This document shows, piece by piece, positions 26,580 to 38,183 of a stretch of DNA of 64,000 nucleotides. Positions within the stretch are counted from its first letter, which is position 1. Every line of letters starts with the position of its first letter. Under the pieces are notes generated by a model that saw nothing but the letters and a program-made list of their open reading frames with translations, was not told the origin of the DNA and made no database searches. The DNA comes from Deltaproteobacteria bacterium (GTDB lineage: Bacteria; Myxococcota_A; Polyangia; Nannocystales; Nannocystaceae), in the NCBI GenBank assembly GCA_016709225.1, contig JADJEE010000012.1:806001-870000 (forward strand), in the 5' to 3' direction. Made by a program: the position numbers and the translations under genes.

Positions 26580-27389
26580 TCACGCCGCGTAGAGACGACG
26601 GATGATCCACTCGAACAATGCCGCGGGCAGCCAGGGTCGCAGCCACACCGCCGCGCGCTGGATGAAGGGGCCGACGGTGTAGTGGAACCGCGGTGCGCTC
26701 GCGTCGAGGATCGCGAGCACGCACTCGCCGACGGCCTCGGGCGTGGCGGCGTTGCGCTCGTCGCGGGCCATCACCGCGACCGCGGCGCTGCAGCGCCCGT
26801 GGTAGGCCGAGTCCGCAGTGCTGGCCGCGGTCATCCGGCGCGCGGTCGTGAAGCCGGTGCGGAAGTCGCCGGGTGCAACGACGCTCACGTGGACGCCGTG
26901 GGCGACCAGCTCGTGGCGCAGCGCCTCGCTCAGGCTGTCGAGCGCGGCCTTGCTGGCGCTGTACAGGCCCTGGAACGGGATCGCGATGCGACCGGCAATC
27001 GACGAGACGTTGACGATGCGACCGCGCCCCTGCGCGCGCATGAGGGGCAGCACTGCACGACACACCCGCATCACGCCGAACAGGTTGGTCTCGAACTGCG
27101 CGCGCGCCTCGTCGACGGTGGTGTCCTCGACCGCACCGGCGAGCCCGAAGCCGGCGTTGTTCACGACCGCGTCGATGCGCCCCGCCTGCGCGACGATGCT
27201 CGAGATCGCCGCCGCCACCTGGCGCTCGTCGTCGACGTCGATCGCGACCGGCGTGACGCCCGGCCCGCACTCGCGGCCCGCACGACTGCCGCCGAATACC
27301 GTGTCGCCTCGCGCAGCCAGCCGCACCGCGATGGCCCGGCCGATCCCCGACGAAGCCCCCGTCACCAGCACGACGCGCGAGTCGCTCAT
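26580..27389 (-). CDS. Short-chain dehydrogenase/reductase
   Basis: 269 residues, classical SDR. Visible: NAD(P)-binding TGASSGIG (about 10-17), structural NNAGFG (about 85), catalytic Ser in VNVSSIAG and YSASK (Tyr/Lys). The C-terminus (FHYTVGPFIQRAAVWLRPWL) is a hydrophobic segment seen in lipid or retinol-type SDRs that sit on membranes. Substrate is unknown; steroid, lipid or 3-oxoacyl reduction are possible. A -10-like element 8 nt before ATG 27389 suggests it is transcribed alone. Confidence 0.9.
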   Translation of the reverse strand: MSDSRVVLVTGASSGIGRAIAVRLAARGDTVFGGSRAGRECGPGVTPVAIDVDDERQVAAAISSIVAQAGRIDAVVNNAGFGLAGAVEDTTVDEARAQFETNLFGVMRVCRAVLPLMRAQGRGRIVNVSSIAGRIAIPFQGLYSASKAALDSLSEALRHELVAHGVHVSVVAPGDFRTGFTTARRMTAASTADSAYHGRCSAAVAVMARDERNAATPEAVGECVLAILDASAPRFHYTVGPFIQRAAVWLRPWLPAALFEWIIRRLYAA

Positions 27390-27397
27390 TCGGCACG

Positions 27398-27403
27398 AGC
27401 GTA
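27398..27403 (-). promoter_or_regulatory. -10-like hexamer of the SDR gene
   Basis: TACGCT, 8 nt before ATG 27389 on the minus strand. Confidence 0.4.
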
Positions 27404-27436
27404 CCGCCGCACGTGGATCGGGTCAGCCCCGGTTCG

Positions 27437-29413
27437 TCAGCCGGGCACCACGCCCGGTGGCGAGGCGTCGACCGACCACTCGAAGTCGTCGAGCAACACC
27501 AGCGAGTCCAGGATCTCGTCGCCGGTGTCCCAGATCGCGAAGCGGAGCGTGACGAGCTCACCCGGCACGACGTTGCCACGCATGCGCAGCCACCCGGTAC
27601 CCCCGCCGATCTGGCCCCCGTACGCACAGCTGCTGCCCCACAAGACGGTGTCGAAGCCGGTGCCCGCGAGCTCGGCGGTCGACTCGCAGCCGGCGTAGTG
27701 GGTGCTGCCCGGCGGCATGCACTGCGACGCGTCGTCGTTGCTGCACGCGGTGAAGAGGCCGTCTGCGGCGTCGAGAATGTTGACGCCGATGGGCCAGACG
27801 TCGGTGCCGTCGTCGTAGGTGGCGATGTTGCCGTCGCTGGGATTGGCGCCGCTGCTCGAGTCGATCAGTGCGACGAACGTGTCGTTGTACATCGAGCACA
27901 CGTACTCGGGGTACTCGGACGACAGGAAGAAGAACCGCACGGAGAACGAGCTCGCATTGGTCGGCGCGCGGACGACCAGCTGCAGCATCGTGGGGTTGTA
28001 CGCGGTATCGACGAACGCACCTGGGCAACCAGGGGCGTTGGGCGCGACGTTGCCGTGGGCCGCCAGCCAGTCGGCCGGCATGCCGCTCGACGTGCCCATT
28101 GCGGTGCCCGGCTCGAAGGCGGCGTAGCCGGGACTCACGTCGCTGGGATCGGCGGCGTGGCCGGTCGACAACATCGCCAGCGCGCTGCCAGCATGGGGTG
28201 TGATCGCAGTGCCGAACCCCGGACGGATCGCTCGCGACGCCGCGGCGGGATTCGGACTGCCATCGGCGCGCAGCAACTCGGCCGAGATCAAGCCCCAGGT
28301 CCGATCGGTGGGCTCGGCCGGCGCCAGCGTCGTGACGCGGCAGAGGTCGATGGCCTTGGCGAAGTCGCCCGCGCTCGCGGAGTCGCTGGCCAGCCCGCCA
28401 TCACAGGCCGCGAGCGCGTTGTCGACGACGCCATCGCAGTCATCGTCGACCGCGTTGCCGGCGAACTCGAAGGCACCGGGGTTGACCAACGTCGGCGCGA
28501 AGCAACCGACGCCGACCTCGTCGCAGCAGTCACCGCCGCACGCCGTCCAGCCGTCGCCATCGAGATCGGGATCTTCGTCGACGCTACCGTCGCAATCGTC
28601 ATCGGCGGCGTTGCCACAGACCTCGAGTGCGGGCAACACCTGGCCGACGCAAGGACCCAGCGCGGTGCCCTCGGCGTTGCAGGTCTGCTGACCGTCCGCG
28701 CACACGCCGACGCCCTGGGTCGCGAGCGCGCCGGTGTAGCAGGCGTAGGCTTGGCCCGGCGTGCACATGCAGGTACCGGCGATCTCGCAGCCGTCGTTGG
28801 CGGCGTCATTGCAGTCGTCGTAGCCGTCGTCGCACGACGCGATCATGCAGACCCCGCCATCGCAGAGGCCCTGCGCGTGGCTCGGCGCGCACGCAACCGC
28901 ACAGCCGCCGCAGTTCGCCGTGTCGCCCAGCAGATCGACGCACGCATCGTCACAACACGCGAGCGCGGCGGGACAGGGCTGGGTCGCGCTGCAGCCGGGC
29001 GTGCAGCCGCCGGCTCGACACACCTCGCCCGCCTCGCAGTGTGCGTCGGTGATGCACGCGTGACAGGTGCCGTTGTCGACGTCGCAGTGACGATCGCCAC
29101 CGCAATCGCGGTCGTCGTCGCACTCGGGCGGCTCGCCACCGCTGGAGCCGTCCTCGCCCGGGTCGGGGCCGCTGCTGCTCTCGCGACCGTCGTCGCCCGC
29201 GGTGGATGTATCGACCTCGCCGCTGTCGACCGCGGGCGACGTGGTGCTCGACGAGCTACCTGCGGTGGTGGTGACCTCGGGGTTGCTCGGCGCGCCGACG
29301 AAGGTGGTCGGCGGCTCGCCGCAGCCCACCAGTGTGGCGAGCAGTCCGAACGCGACGCCGGTGTGGGTGGTGGGTGACGACGCAGCGGCGCGGCGCGGAG
29401 GGGCTGACGGCAT
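27437..29413 (-). CDS. Cys-rich lipoprotein with MopE-like motif and choice-of-anchor-L-like domain
   Basis: 658 residues from ATG 29413. Signal ends in TLVGC, then an Asp/Ser/Thr linker. Residues about 100-230 hold Cys-rich, EGF/DUF-like repeats (CDDDRDCGGDRHCDVDNGTC). Then the putative metal-binding motif EVCGNAADDDCDGSVDED twice (second: NAVDDDCDGVVDN), common in myxobacterial surface proteins. The C-terminal part fits the choice-of-anchor L type: SVRFFFLSSEYPEYVCSMYN, DTFVALID, and a late RFAIWDTGDEILDSLVLLDD. Such proteins are secreted and surface-attached. ATG 29413 is chosen for the lipoprotein signal; an upstream TTG at 29470 is in frame. A TTAAAC element lies further upstream. Confidence 0.75.
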   Translation of the reverse strand: MPSAPPRRAAASSPTTHTGVAFGLLATLVGCGEPPTTFVGAPSNPEVTTTAGSSSSTTSPAVDSGEVDTSTAGDDGRESSSGPDPGEDGSSGGEPPECDDDRDCGGDRHCDVDNGTCHACITDAHCEAGEVCRAGGCTPGCSATQPCPAALACCDDACVDLLGDTANCGGCAVACAPSHAQGLCDGGVCMIASCDDGYDDCNDAANDGCEIAGTCMCTPGQAYACYTGALATQGVGVCADGQQTCNAEGTALGPCVGQVLPALEVCGNAADDDCDGSVDEDPDLDGDGWTACGGDCCDEVGVGCFAPTLVNPGAFEFAGNAVDDDCDGVVDNALAACDGGLASDSASAGDFAKAIDLCRVTTLAPAEPTDRTWGLISAELLRADGSPNPAAASRAIRPGFGTAITPHAGSALAMLSTGHAADPSDVSPGYAAFEPGTAMGTSSGMPADWLAAHGNVAPNAPGCPGAFVDTAYNPTMLQLVVRAPTNASSFSVRFFFLSSEYPEYVCSMYNDTFVALIDSSSGANPSDGNIATYDDGTDVWPIGVNILDAADGLFTACSNDDASQCMPPGSTHYAGCESTAELAGTGFDTVLWGSSCAYGGQIGGGTGWLRMRGNVVPGELVTLRFAIWDTGDEILDSLVLLDDFEWSVDASPPGVVPG

Positions 29414-29570
29414 GGAAGGTCCTGACGGGGCGCGGGGGGTTCGCGCGTGGGTGTTCCACGTCGGCGGCAACGGTTTAATCGCCAGCGTCGCGCCGCGGCG
29501 CCGTGCCCCGTGGCCGCGCCGCTCGGTCGCCGCGGTCCGCGGCGGCCCCTCGCTGCGTCCTGGAGTCCGC

Positions 29571-29576
29571 TACCCT
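29571..29576 (+). promoter_or_regulatory. -10-like hexamer, near-leaderless start
   Basis: TACCCT, 8 nt before ATG 29585. Confidence 0.4.
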
Positions 29577-29584
29577 TGCCGTCG

Positions 29585-30217
29585 ATGAACGCTGCCCACG
29601 CCGATCGCGTCGCCGCGGCCACGCAGGCACGCGCGAGCGTGTGGGCGTCGCTCGGACGCGTCGAGCCGGAGCCGCTCACGATGCTGCCGGGACCACTGGC
29701 GCGGGTCTCGGCGCGCTGGCCCTCCACGCCGCGTTGGCGCGTGATCCGTGCGCCGCGCGGCACCATCCTCGTGAGCGACGGCCTGTCCGATCCGTGGGAC
29801 GACGAGCACGGCGTGGGCCTCGGCCTCGAGCTTTGGATCGGCAGCACATCGCCGCTGCCACTGGTGATCGGCAGCTGGGCGGAGGCCGCAATCCAGGCCG
29901 TGAGCGTCACGGTCGCGAGCCACGGCACGGTCCGCACGATGATCGACACGCTGGGCCCGCTGTCGATCGAGATCGATGGCCGCGCCTTCGCACCCGCAGC
30001 ACGCACCGCCAGCGGCCGCGTCGGCCTGCTGCTCGGCGCCGACGACGACACCGTGCCGCGGTGGCTGACGCTCCCGGAAGGGCGCGCGCGCATGGTCGCG
30101 ATCACGACCCTGCGATCCGAAGAGCTCGAAGCGGTGACGCGGGGTGGACAACCCGCACGCGATGCCCTCGCACGCCGCATCGCGGCGCGGCCCCAGGGCG
30201 CCTTCTGCAACGACTGA
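29585..30217 (+). CDS. Hypothetical cytosolic protein, possibly suppressor-of-fused-like
   Basis: 210 residues, no signal peptide or membrane segment. The middle part (ILVSDGLSDPWDDEHG then LGLELWIGS) resembles the opening of bacterial suppressor-of-fused (SUFU) domains, and the C-terminal part has a beta-strand/helix pattern compatible with that (WLTLPEGRARMVAITTL). The match is weak and I do not assert it. It lies alone between the choice-of-anchor gene and the TetR operon, in the orientation of the latter, 143 bp before the TetR start. A TACCCT -10-like element precedes it. Confidence 0.6.
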   Translation: MNAAHADRVAAATQARASVWASLGRVEPEPLTMLPGPLARVSARWPSTPRWRVIRAPRGTILVSDGLSDPWDDEHGVGLGLELWIGSTSPLPLVIGSWAEAAIQAVSVTVASHGTVRTMIDTLGPLSIEIDGRAFAPAARTASGRVGLLLGADDDTVPRWLTLPEGRARMVAITTLRSEELEAVTRGGQPARDALARRIAARPQGAFCND

Positions 30218-30320
30218 CGGCCCGCCTCGCGGGCGTGTCCCCGTGCCCACCGACGCGCGCACTCGCGCCTCGAACGTCGTTCTGATCGGGCGGGAAAGCA
30301 TATTCGGATCGCGCACTTGC

Positions 30321-30346
30321 ATACATACCGAACGTTCGTTATGTAT
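30321..30346. promoter_or_regulatory. 26-bp palindromic TetR operator
   Basis: Near-perfect inverted repeat with arms ATACATA / TATGTAT and a GAACGTTCG core; two symmetric positions mismatch. It ends 14 bp before the ATG of the TetR gene. Size, symmetry and position are typical of TetR autoregulatory operators. Confidence 0.75.
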
Positions 30347-30360
30347 CCGCACCCGAACCG

Positions 30361-30936
30361 ATGGCGCGTGCACTCGACCACGATGAGCAACGACGCTCGC
30401 TCGCGCTGCGCTGTGCGCCGCTGTTCGCTCGCGCCGGCTACGCGGCGATCAACATGCGGCAGATCGCGAGCGAGCTCTCGGTCTCCACCGGCGTCCTCTA
30501 CCACTACTTCCCGAGCAAGGCGGCACTCTTCGAGGCCGTTGCACACACCACGGTCGAGACCGACGTCGACGTCGGCACGCGCCTCCTCATGAGCGCATCG
30601 AGCGAGCCTCGCGCGCGGCTCGAGCTGTTGCTGCGGACGCTGCAGCAGCGCGTGCAGCTGTTCGCGACCCACTATCGCGTACTCGTCGAGTACGCCGGGC
30701 AGATCGACGACGACGCCACCGCAGCGGCGTGGACGGCCACGGTCGCCGCGCTTCGCGAGCGCTACGCCCGTGCCATCGGCGAGATCATCGGCACCGGCAA
30801 CGAAGGCCTCCGCGACCACGTCTTGCTGGTGCTGTGCGGCCTGATCCTCCGCGCGATGTGTGGCGACCCGACCACCGACATCGACCGCGTCGCAGCAACC
30901 CTCGCAACCACCCTGGGCTGGAACGATCCGAGATGA
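30361..30936 (+). CDS. TetR-family transcriptional regulator (autoregulated)
   Basis: 191 residues. TetR_N: CAPLFARAGYAAINMRQIAS with ELSVSTGVLYHYFPSKAALF is an almost ideal TetR helix-turn-helix. The ligand-binding half has HYRVLVEYAGQIDDD and a C-terminal helix typical of this family. The gene stop overlaps the next start (ATGA), so it is the first gene of a three-gene operon with a Cys-rich lipoprotein and a GMC oxidoreductase. The palindrome at 30321-30346 lies immediately upstream and should be its own operator, so the regulator probably represses the operon until a ligand, perhaps the GMC substrate, is present. Confidence 0.92.
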   Translation: MARALDHDEQRRSLALRCAPLFARAGYAAINMRQIASELSVSTGVLYHYFPSKAALFEAVAHTTVETDVDVGTRLLMSASSEPRARLELLLRTLQQRVQLFATHYRVLVEYAGQIDDDATAAAWTATVAALRERYARAIGEIIGTGNEGLRDHVLLVLCGLILRAMCGDPTTDIDRVAATLATTLGWNDPR

Positions 30937-31658
30937 TGGCACTTCGACGAATGCGACCTCACGCGCTGCTCGGCGCGCTGCTGCTGCCCGCCTGTCACTC
31001 CACCGCCCCCGACGACGCCGCCAGTGGCCCCACGTGCGTCGGCGCGAAGTGTGACGATGTCGAGGGCCTCGACGACGGCGGCCCGCTCGGCAAGCTCGAC
31101 CTGCCACCGCCGCGCGCCGACCTCGGGGTTTCGCCCTCGGCAACCTGTGATGCGCGCTGCGCCGTGGTGTCGAGCTGCCTCGGTGTCGGCGAGGACGACT
31201 GCCTGCTGCAGTGCGCGGCCACCCGCGCGGACGCGGTCGAGCTCGGCGAGGCCTGTGCGAGCGCGTTCGATGCCGCGCTGAACTGCGTCGCCGCGCTGGA
31301 TTGCGACGGCGCCGCAGCGTGGCAGGCCGGCGATGTCGGCCACCCCTGCGAGGCGGAGGACCACGACGCACAGGCCGCATGCTCCGAGACCCCCACCGCG
31401 AGCGTGTGCACCGACTTCTGTGCACTCGCCGGCGGCTGCATCGAGGGCGGCGCCGAGATCTGCACGACCAGCTGCGCCGACGCATTGGCGGCCGCCGACG
31501 CCTACGGCCCCGCGTGCGCCGCGGCGCAGGCCGAGGTCTTCGCGTGCGTCGGCGAGCTCGCCGACTGCGACGCCGTCGCGGCGTGGGGCGCCGCCGACGG
31601 CGACTACCCCTGCGCCGACGCCGATATCGCCCTGGTCGCGGCCTGCGACGCCAACTGA
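30933..31658 (+). CDS. Lipoprotein with two tandem Cys-rich domains
   Basis: 241 residues. Lipobox LLPAC (Cys21). Then a linker containing CVGAKCDDVEGLDDGG. Two Cys-rich units of about 80 residues follow, the first starting CDARCAVVSSCLGVGEDDC and the second CTDFCALAGGCIEGGAEIC. Each has the same order of Cys (C-x3-C-x6-C, later LNCVAALDCDGAAAW / FACVGELADCDAVAAW and a final AC), so the pair is a tandem duplication. No family recognised. Such disulfide-rich units often mediate binding. The gene is translationally coupled to TetR (ATGA) and 15 bp before the GMC gene, suggesting it works with that enzyme, for example as an anchor, substrate binder or electron carrier partner. Confidence 0.75.
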   Translation: MMALRRMRPHALLGALLLPACHSTAPDDAASGPTCVGAKCDDVEGLDDGGPLGKLDLPPPRADLGVSPSATCDARCAVVSSCLGVGEDDCLLQCAATRADAVELGEACASAFDAALNCVAALDCDGAAAWQAGDVGHPCEAEDHDAQAACSETPTASVCTDFCALAGGCIEGGAEICTTSCADALAAADAYGPACAAAQAEVFACVGELADCDAVAAWGAADGDYPCADADIALVAACDAN

Positions 31659-31673
31659 CGGGAGCCGAACACC

Positions 31674-33686
31674 ATGCACGATCACTCGACGAAAGCCGTC
31701 ACGGCTCCCCGCATCCACCGCGGCCTCGGCGTCCTCGCGGCGCTGGGCCTCGTCACCTCGACACCCGCCTGCGACGATGAGGACGGCGAGGCCAGCGATG
31801 CCGGCAAGGTCTGTGTCGACGGCAAGTGCGACGCGCTCGGCGGACCCGACGACTTCGAGTTCATCATCGTCGGCTCGGGCGCGGGCGGCGGGCCGCTGGC
31901 GGCCAACCTGGCGCGCAACAACCACCGCGTGCTGCTGCTCGAGGCCGGCAGCGATCAAGGCGGCAACACCAACTACCAAGTGCCGGCGTACCACGGCTTC
32001 TCGACCGAGGATCCCGAGATGCGCTGGGACTACTTCGTCGATCACTACGGCGACGACGCCCAGGCCAATCGCGACTCGAAGATGGTGAGCGACGCCAACG
32101 GCCAGCCGGTCGGCATCCTCTATCCCCGCGCCGGCACGCTCGGCGGATGCACCGCCCACAACGCGCTCATCAGCATCATCCCCCACGACAGCGACTGGAA
32201 CCGCATCGCCGAGCTCACCGGCGACGCGTCGTGGACCGCCGATCGCATGCAGCCCTACGCCGACCGCGTGTTCCGCTGGCTCGGCAACGAGCGCGCTGCG
32301 GCCGATCTGGCGTTGTTCGACCTCAAGCTGCAGAAGGTCGTCAGCGCCGGGGTCTTCGCGTTCGTCGACGCGACGGGCAAGGGCTCGCTCGGCCAGCTGT
32401 TCAGCGACCTCGGCGAGCTGAAGTCGCTGCTCGGTCGTGACATCAATGATCAGGGCCCCGGTGTCGAGGGCGTGTATCCGTTCCCGCTCGCGATGAAGGA
32501 CGGCAAGCGGCACGCGGTGCGCGAGTACCTGCGCGAGACCCAGGCGGCCGGATTCCCGCTGACGATCCAGACCGGTGCGTTCGTGACCAACCTGGTCTAC
32601 GCCGACGAGCCCAGCGCCGACGGACGCCCGCACGTCGTCGGCGTCGACTTCGTCGGTGGCGAACATGTCTACCGCGCCGACCCGGCCGCGCCTGCGACCG
32701 GCGACGGTGGCCCGCGCCAACGCATGCTCGCGAGCCGCGAGGTGATCGTCGCCGCCGGCGCCTTCAACACCCCGCAGATCCTCAAGCTCTCCGGCATCGG
32801 GCCCCGCAAGGAGCTGGAGTCGTTCGGCATCCAGCCGCGCGTCGACCTGCCCGGTGTCGGCGAGAACCTGCAGGATCGCTACGAGGTCGGCGTCGTGAGC
32901 AAGACCCGCGGCGACTTCTCGATCCTCGGGGAGTGCACGCTCGACCAGGATCCCGACCGCGACCCCTGCCTGGAACAGTGGCAGGACGGCGAGGGGCCCT
33001 ATCAGAGCAACGGCGGCGCGATCACGATCGTCAAGCGCTCGTCGCGGGACCTGCCGGATCCCGACCTCTTCATCTTCGGCGTGCCGGGGAAGTTCGCTGG
33101 TTACGAGCCGGGCTACTCGCAGGAGGCGCTCGCCGATCGCAGCCTCTTCACGTGGCTGATCCTGAAGGGCCACACCCGCAATCGCGCGGGCACCGTGACG
33201 CTCGCGTCGGCCAACCCGTTCGACAGACCACACATCGACTTCCACTACTTCGACCGTGGCACCACGGCCGGAGGCGCCGACGACCACGATCTCGATGCCA
33301 TGGTGAAGGGCGTCGGCTTCGTGCGCGACATCGGTCGCAAGGCGCGTCTGTTGATGGGCGCACCGCTGCTGGGCCGCTACGACGAGATCTGGCCCGGGCC
33401 CGAGGTCCGCAGCGCCGACGAGATCGCGACGTGGGTGAAGGACGAGGCGTGGGGCCACCACGCCTCGTGCACCGCGAAGATCGGCGGCGACGACGACCCG
33501 ATGGCGGTGCTCGACAGCCACTTCCGCGTGCGCGGCGTCGACGGCCTGCGCGTCGTCGATGCCTCGGTGTTCCCGGAGATCCCCGGCTTCTTCATCGTGA
33601 TGCCGATCTACATGGTGGCCGAGAAGGCCACCGACGTGCTGCTCGGCGAGCTCGGCGAGAGCCGCATCGCTGCCAACCAGCCGTAG
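31674..33686 (+). CDS. Exported GMC-family oxidoreductase
   Basis: 670 residues. A 33-residue lipoprotein-like signal (LAALGLVTSTPAC; -3 is Thr, so lipidation is uncertain), linker with CVDGKCDALGGPDD, then a full GMC flavoenzyme: FAD-binding IIVGSGAGGGPLAANLARNN (about 64-83), GMC signature region RAGTLGGCTAHNALI, second signature VAAGAFNTPQILKLSGIGP, and the C-terminal active site WGHHASCTAKIG with catalytic His. FAD is expected. Family members oxidise alcohols, choline, glucose or sterols. Export of a flavoenzyme by a Sec-type lipoprotein signal, not Tat, is unusual, since FAD would have to be acquired outside. GGGAG before ATG 31674. Part of the TetR operon. Confidence 0.88.
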   Translation: MHDHSTKAVTAPRIHRGLGVLAALGLVTSTPACDDEDGEASDAGKVCVDGKCDALGGPDDFEFIIVGSGAGGGPLAANLARNNHRVLLLEAGSDQGGNTNYQVPAYHGFSTEDPEMRWDYFVDHYGDDAQANRDSKMVSDANGQPVGILYPRAGTLGGCTAHNALISIIPHDSDWNRIAELTGDASWTADRMQPYADRVFRWLGNERAAADLALFDLKLQKVVSAGVFAFVDATGKGSLGQLFSDLGELKSLLGRDINDQGPGVEGVYPFPLAMKDGKRHAVREYLRETQAAGFPLTIQTGAFVTNLVYADEPSADGRPHVVGVDFVGGEHVYRADPAAPATGDGGPRQRMLASREVIVAAGAFNTPQILKLSGIGPRKELESFGIQPRVDLPGVGENLQDRYEVGVVSKTRGDFSILGECTLDQDPDRDPCLEQWQDGEGPYQSNGGAITIVKRSSRDLPDPDLFIFGVPGKFAGYEPGYSQEALADRSLFTWLILKGHTRNRAGTVTLASANPFDRPHIDFHYFDRGTTAGGADDHDLDAMVKGVGFVRDIGRKARLLMGAPLLGRYDEIWPGPEVRSADEIATWVKDEAWGHHASCTAKIGGDDDPMAVLDSHFRVRGVDGLRVVDASVFPEIPGFFIVMPIYMVAEKATDVLLGELGESRIAANQP

Positions 33687-33699
33687 GCATCGCGGACTG

Positions 33700-34017
33700 C
33701 TACGTCGCGGGCGAGAGCTCGCGGCGCAGCCGCGCGTCGAACCAGAAGGTTGCGAATGGGATCGACGACACCACCAGCGCGACCAGCAGCCGCACGTTGG
33801 TCCACTGCTTGGTGAGCCGCAGGTCGATCGCTTCGTACACGTACCAGAGGAACAGCGCGCCGTGCAGCGAGCCGACGACGCGCACGGCCAGCGGCAGGTC
33901 GGCGGCGTACTTGAGCGGCATCGCGACGAACAGCAGCAGCAGCAGCGACACGCCCTCGACAAAGGCGACCTTGCGGAAGCGACGGGTCGGGTCGGGTTGC
34001 ACGGCAGTCGGACGCAT
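33700..34017 (-). CDS. DUF3817 integral membrane protein
   Basis: 105 residues with three hydrophobic segments: VEGVSLLLLLFVAMPLKYAA, RVVGSLHGALFLWYVYEAI and LLVALVVSSIPFATFWFD. The pattern FR..AF.EG.S.L..LF..MP.KY and the central GxxHG...F match DUF3817 (YdzA-like) membrane proteins of unknown function, often found downstream of cytochrome or heme genes, though not here. Its start is 13 nt downstream of a -10-like TAACAT. It converges on the GMC gene (13-bp gap). Confidence 0.8.
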   Translation of the reverse strand: MRPTAVQPDPTRRFRKVAFVEGVSLLLLLFVAMPLKYAADLPLAVRVVGSLHGALFLWYVYEAIDLRLTKQWTNVRLLVALVVSSIPFATFWFDARLRRELSPAT

Positions 34018-34029
34018 GCTCGACCGCGG

Positions 34030-34035
34030 ATGTTA
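34030..34035 (-). promoter_or_regulatory. -10-like hexamer of the DUF3817 gene
   Basis: TAACAT on the minus strand, 12 nt before ATG 34017. Confidence 0.35.
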
Positions 34036-34176
34036 CCGCGCCGGGACGCGGCGGGCGGGCGATCCAGGCCCCCGGCCGAGGTTCCCGCGACGCGACCGTC
34101 GCCGTTCCGGCGCCGGCGGGCGGCCCTTCGACCCCCACCTCAGCCGCGGCCTCGACGCGGACGCCGCGCTTCGCCG

Positions 34177-34182
34177 TACCAT
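34177..34182 (+). promoter_or_regulatory. -10-like hexamer of the kinase-M16 gene
   Basis: TACCAT, 16 nt before ATG 34199; predicted leader about 10 nt, no Shine-Dalgarno. Confidence 0.35.
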
Positions 34183-34198
34183 CTCGACTGGGCCAGCC

Positions 34199-38149
<3,951 letters not shown>

Positions 38150-38183
38150 CGGGCGCCGACGACTCGCGCGCCGACGCCATGCC

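Noticed and set aside
28843..31485. 880-residue minus-strand frame over 28843-31485
   Set aside because: Overlaps four well-supported genes (choice-of-anchor, hypothetical, TetR, Cys-rich) and has Arg/Pro-rich random composition.
30762..33962. 1066-residue minus-strand frame across the GMC gene
   Set aside because: Antisense to the GMC enzyme and its neighbours; Val/Ala/His/Arg composition typical of antisense in high-GC DNA and no motifs.
32933..34198. N-terminal extension of the kinase-M16 gene back to 32933
   Set aside because: Would overlap the GMC gene in another frame with Arg-rich sequence; ATG 34199 lies after a -10-like hexamer and gives a normal kinase N-terminus.
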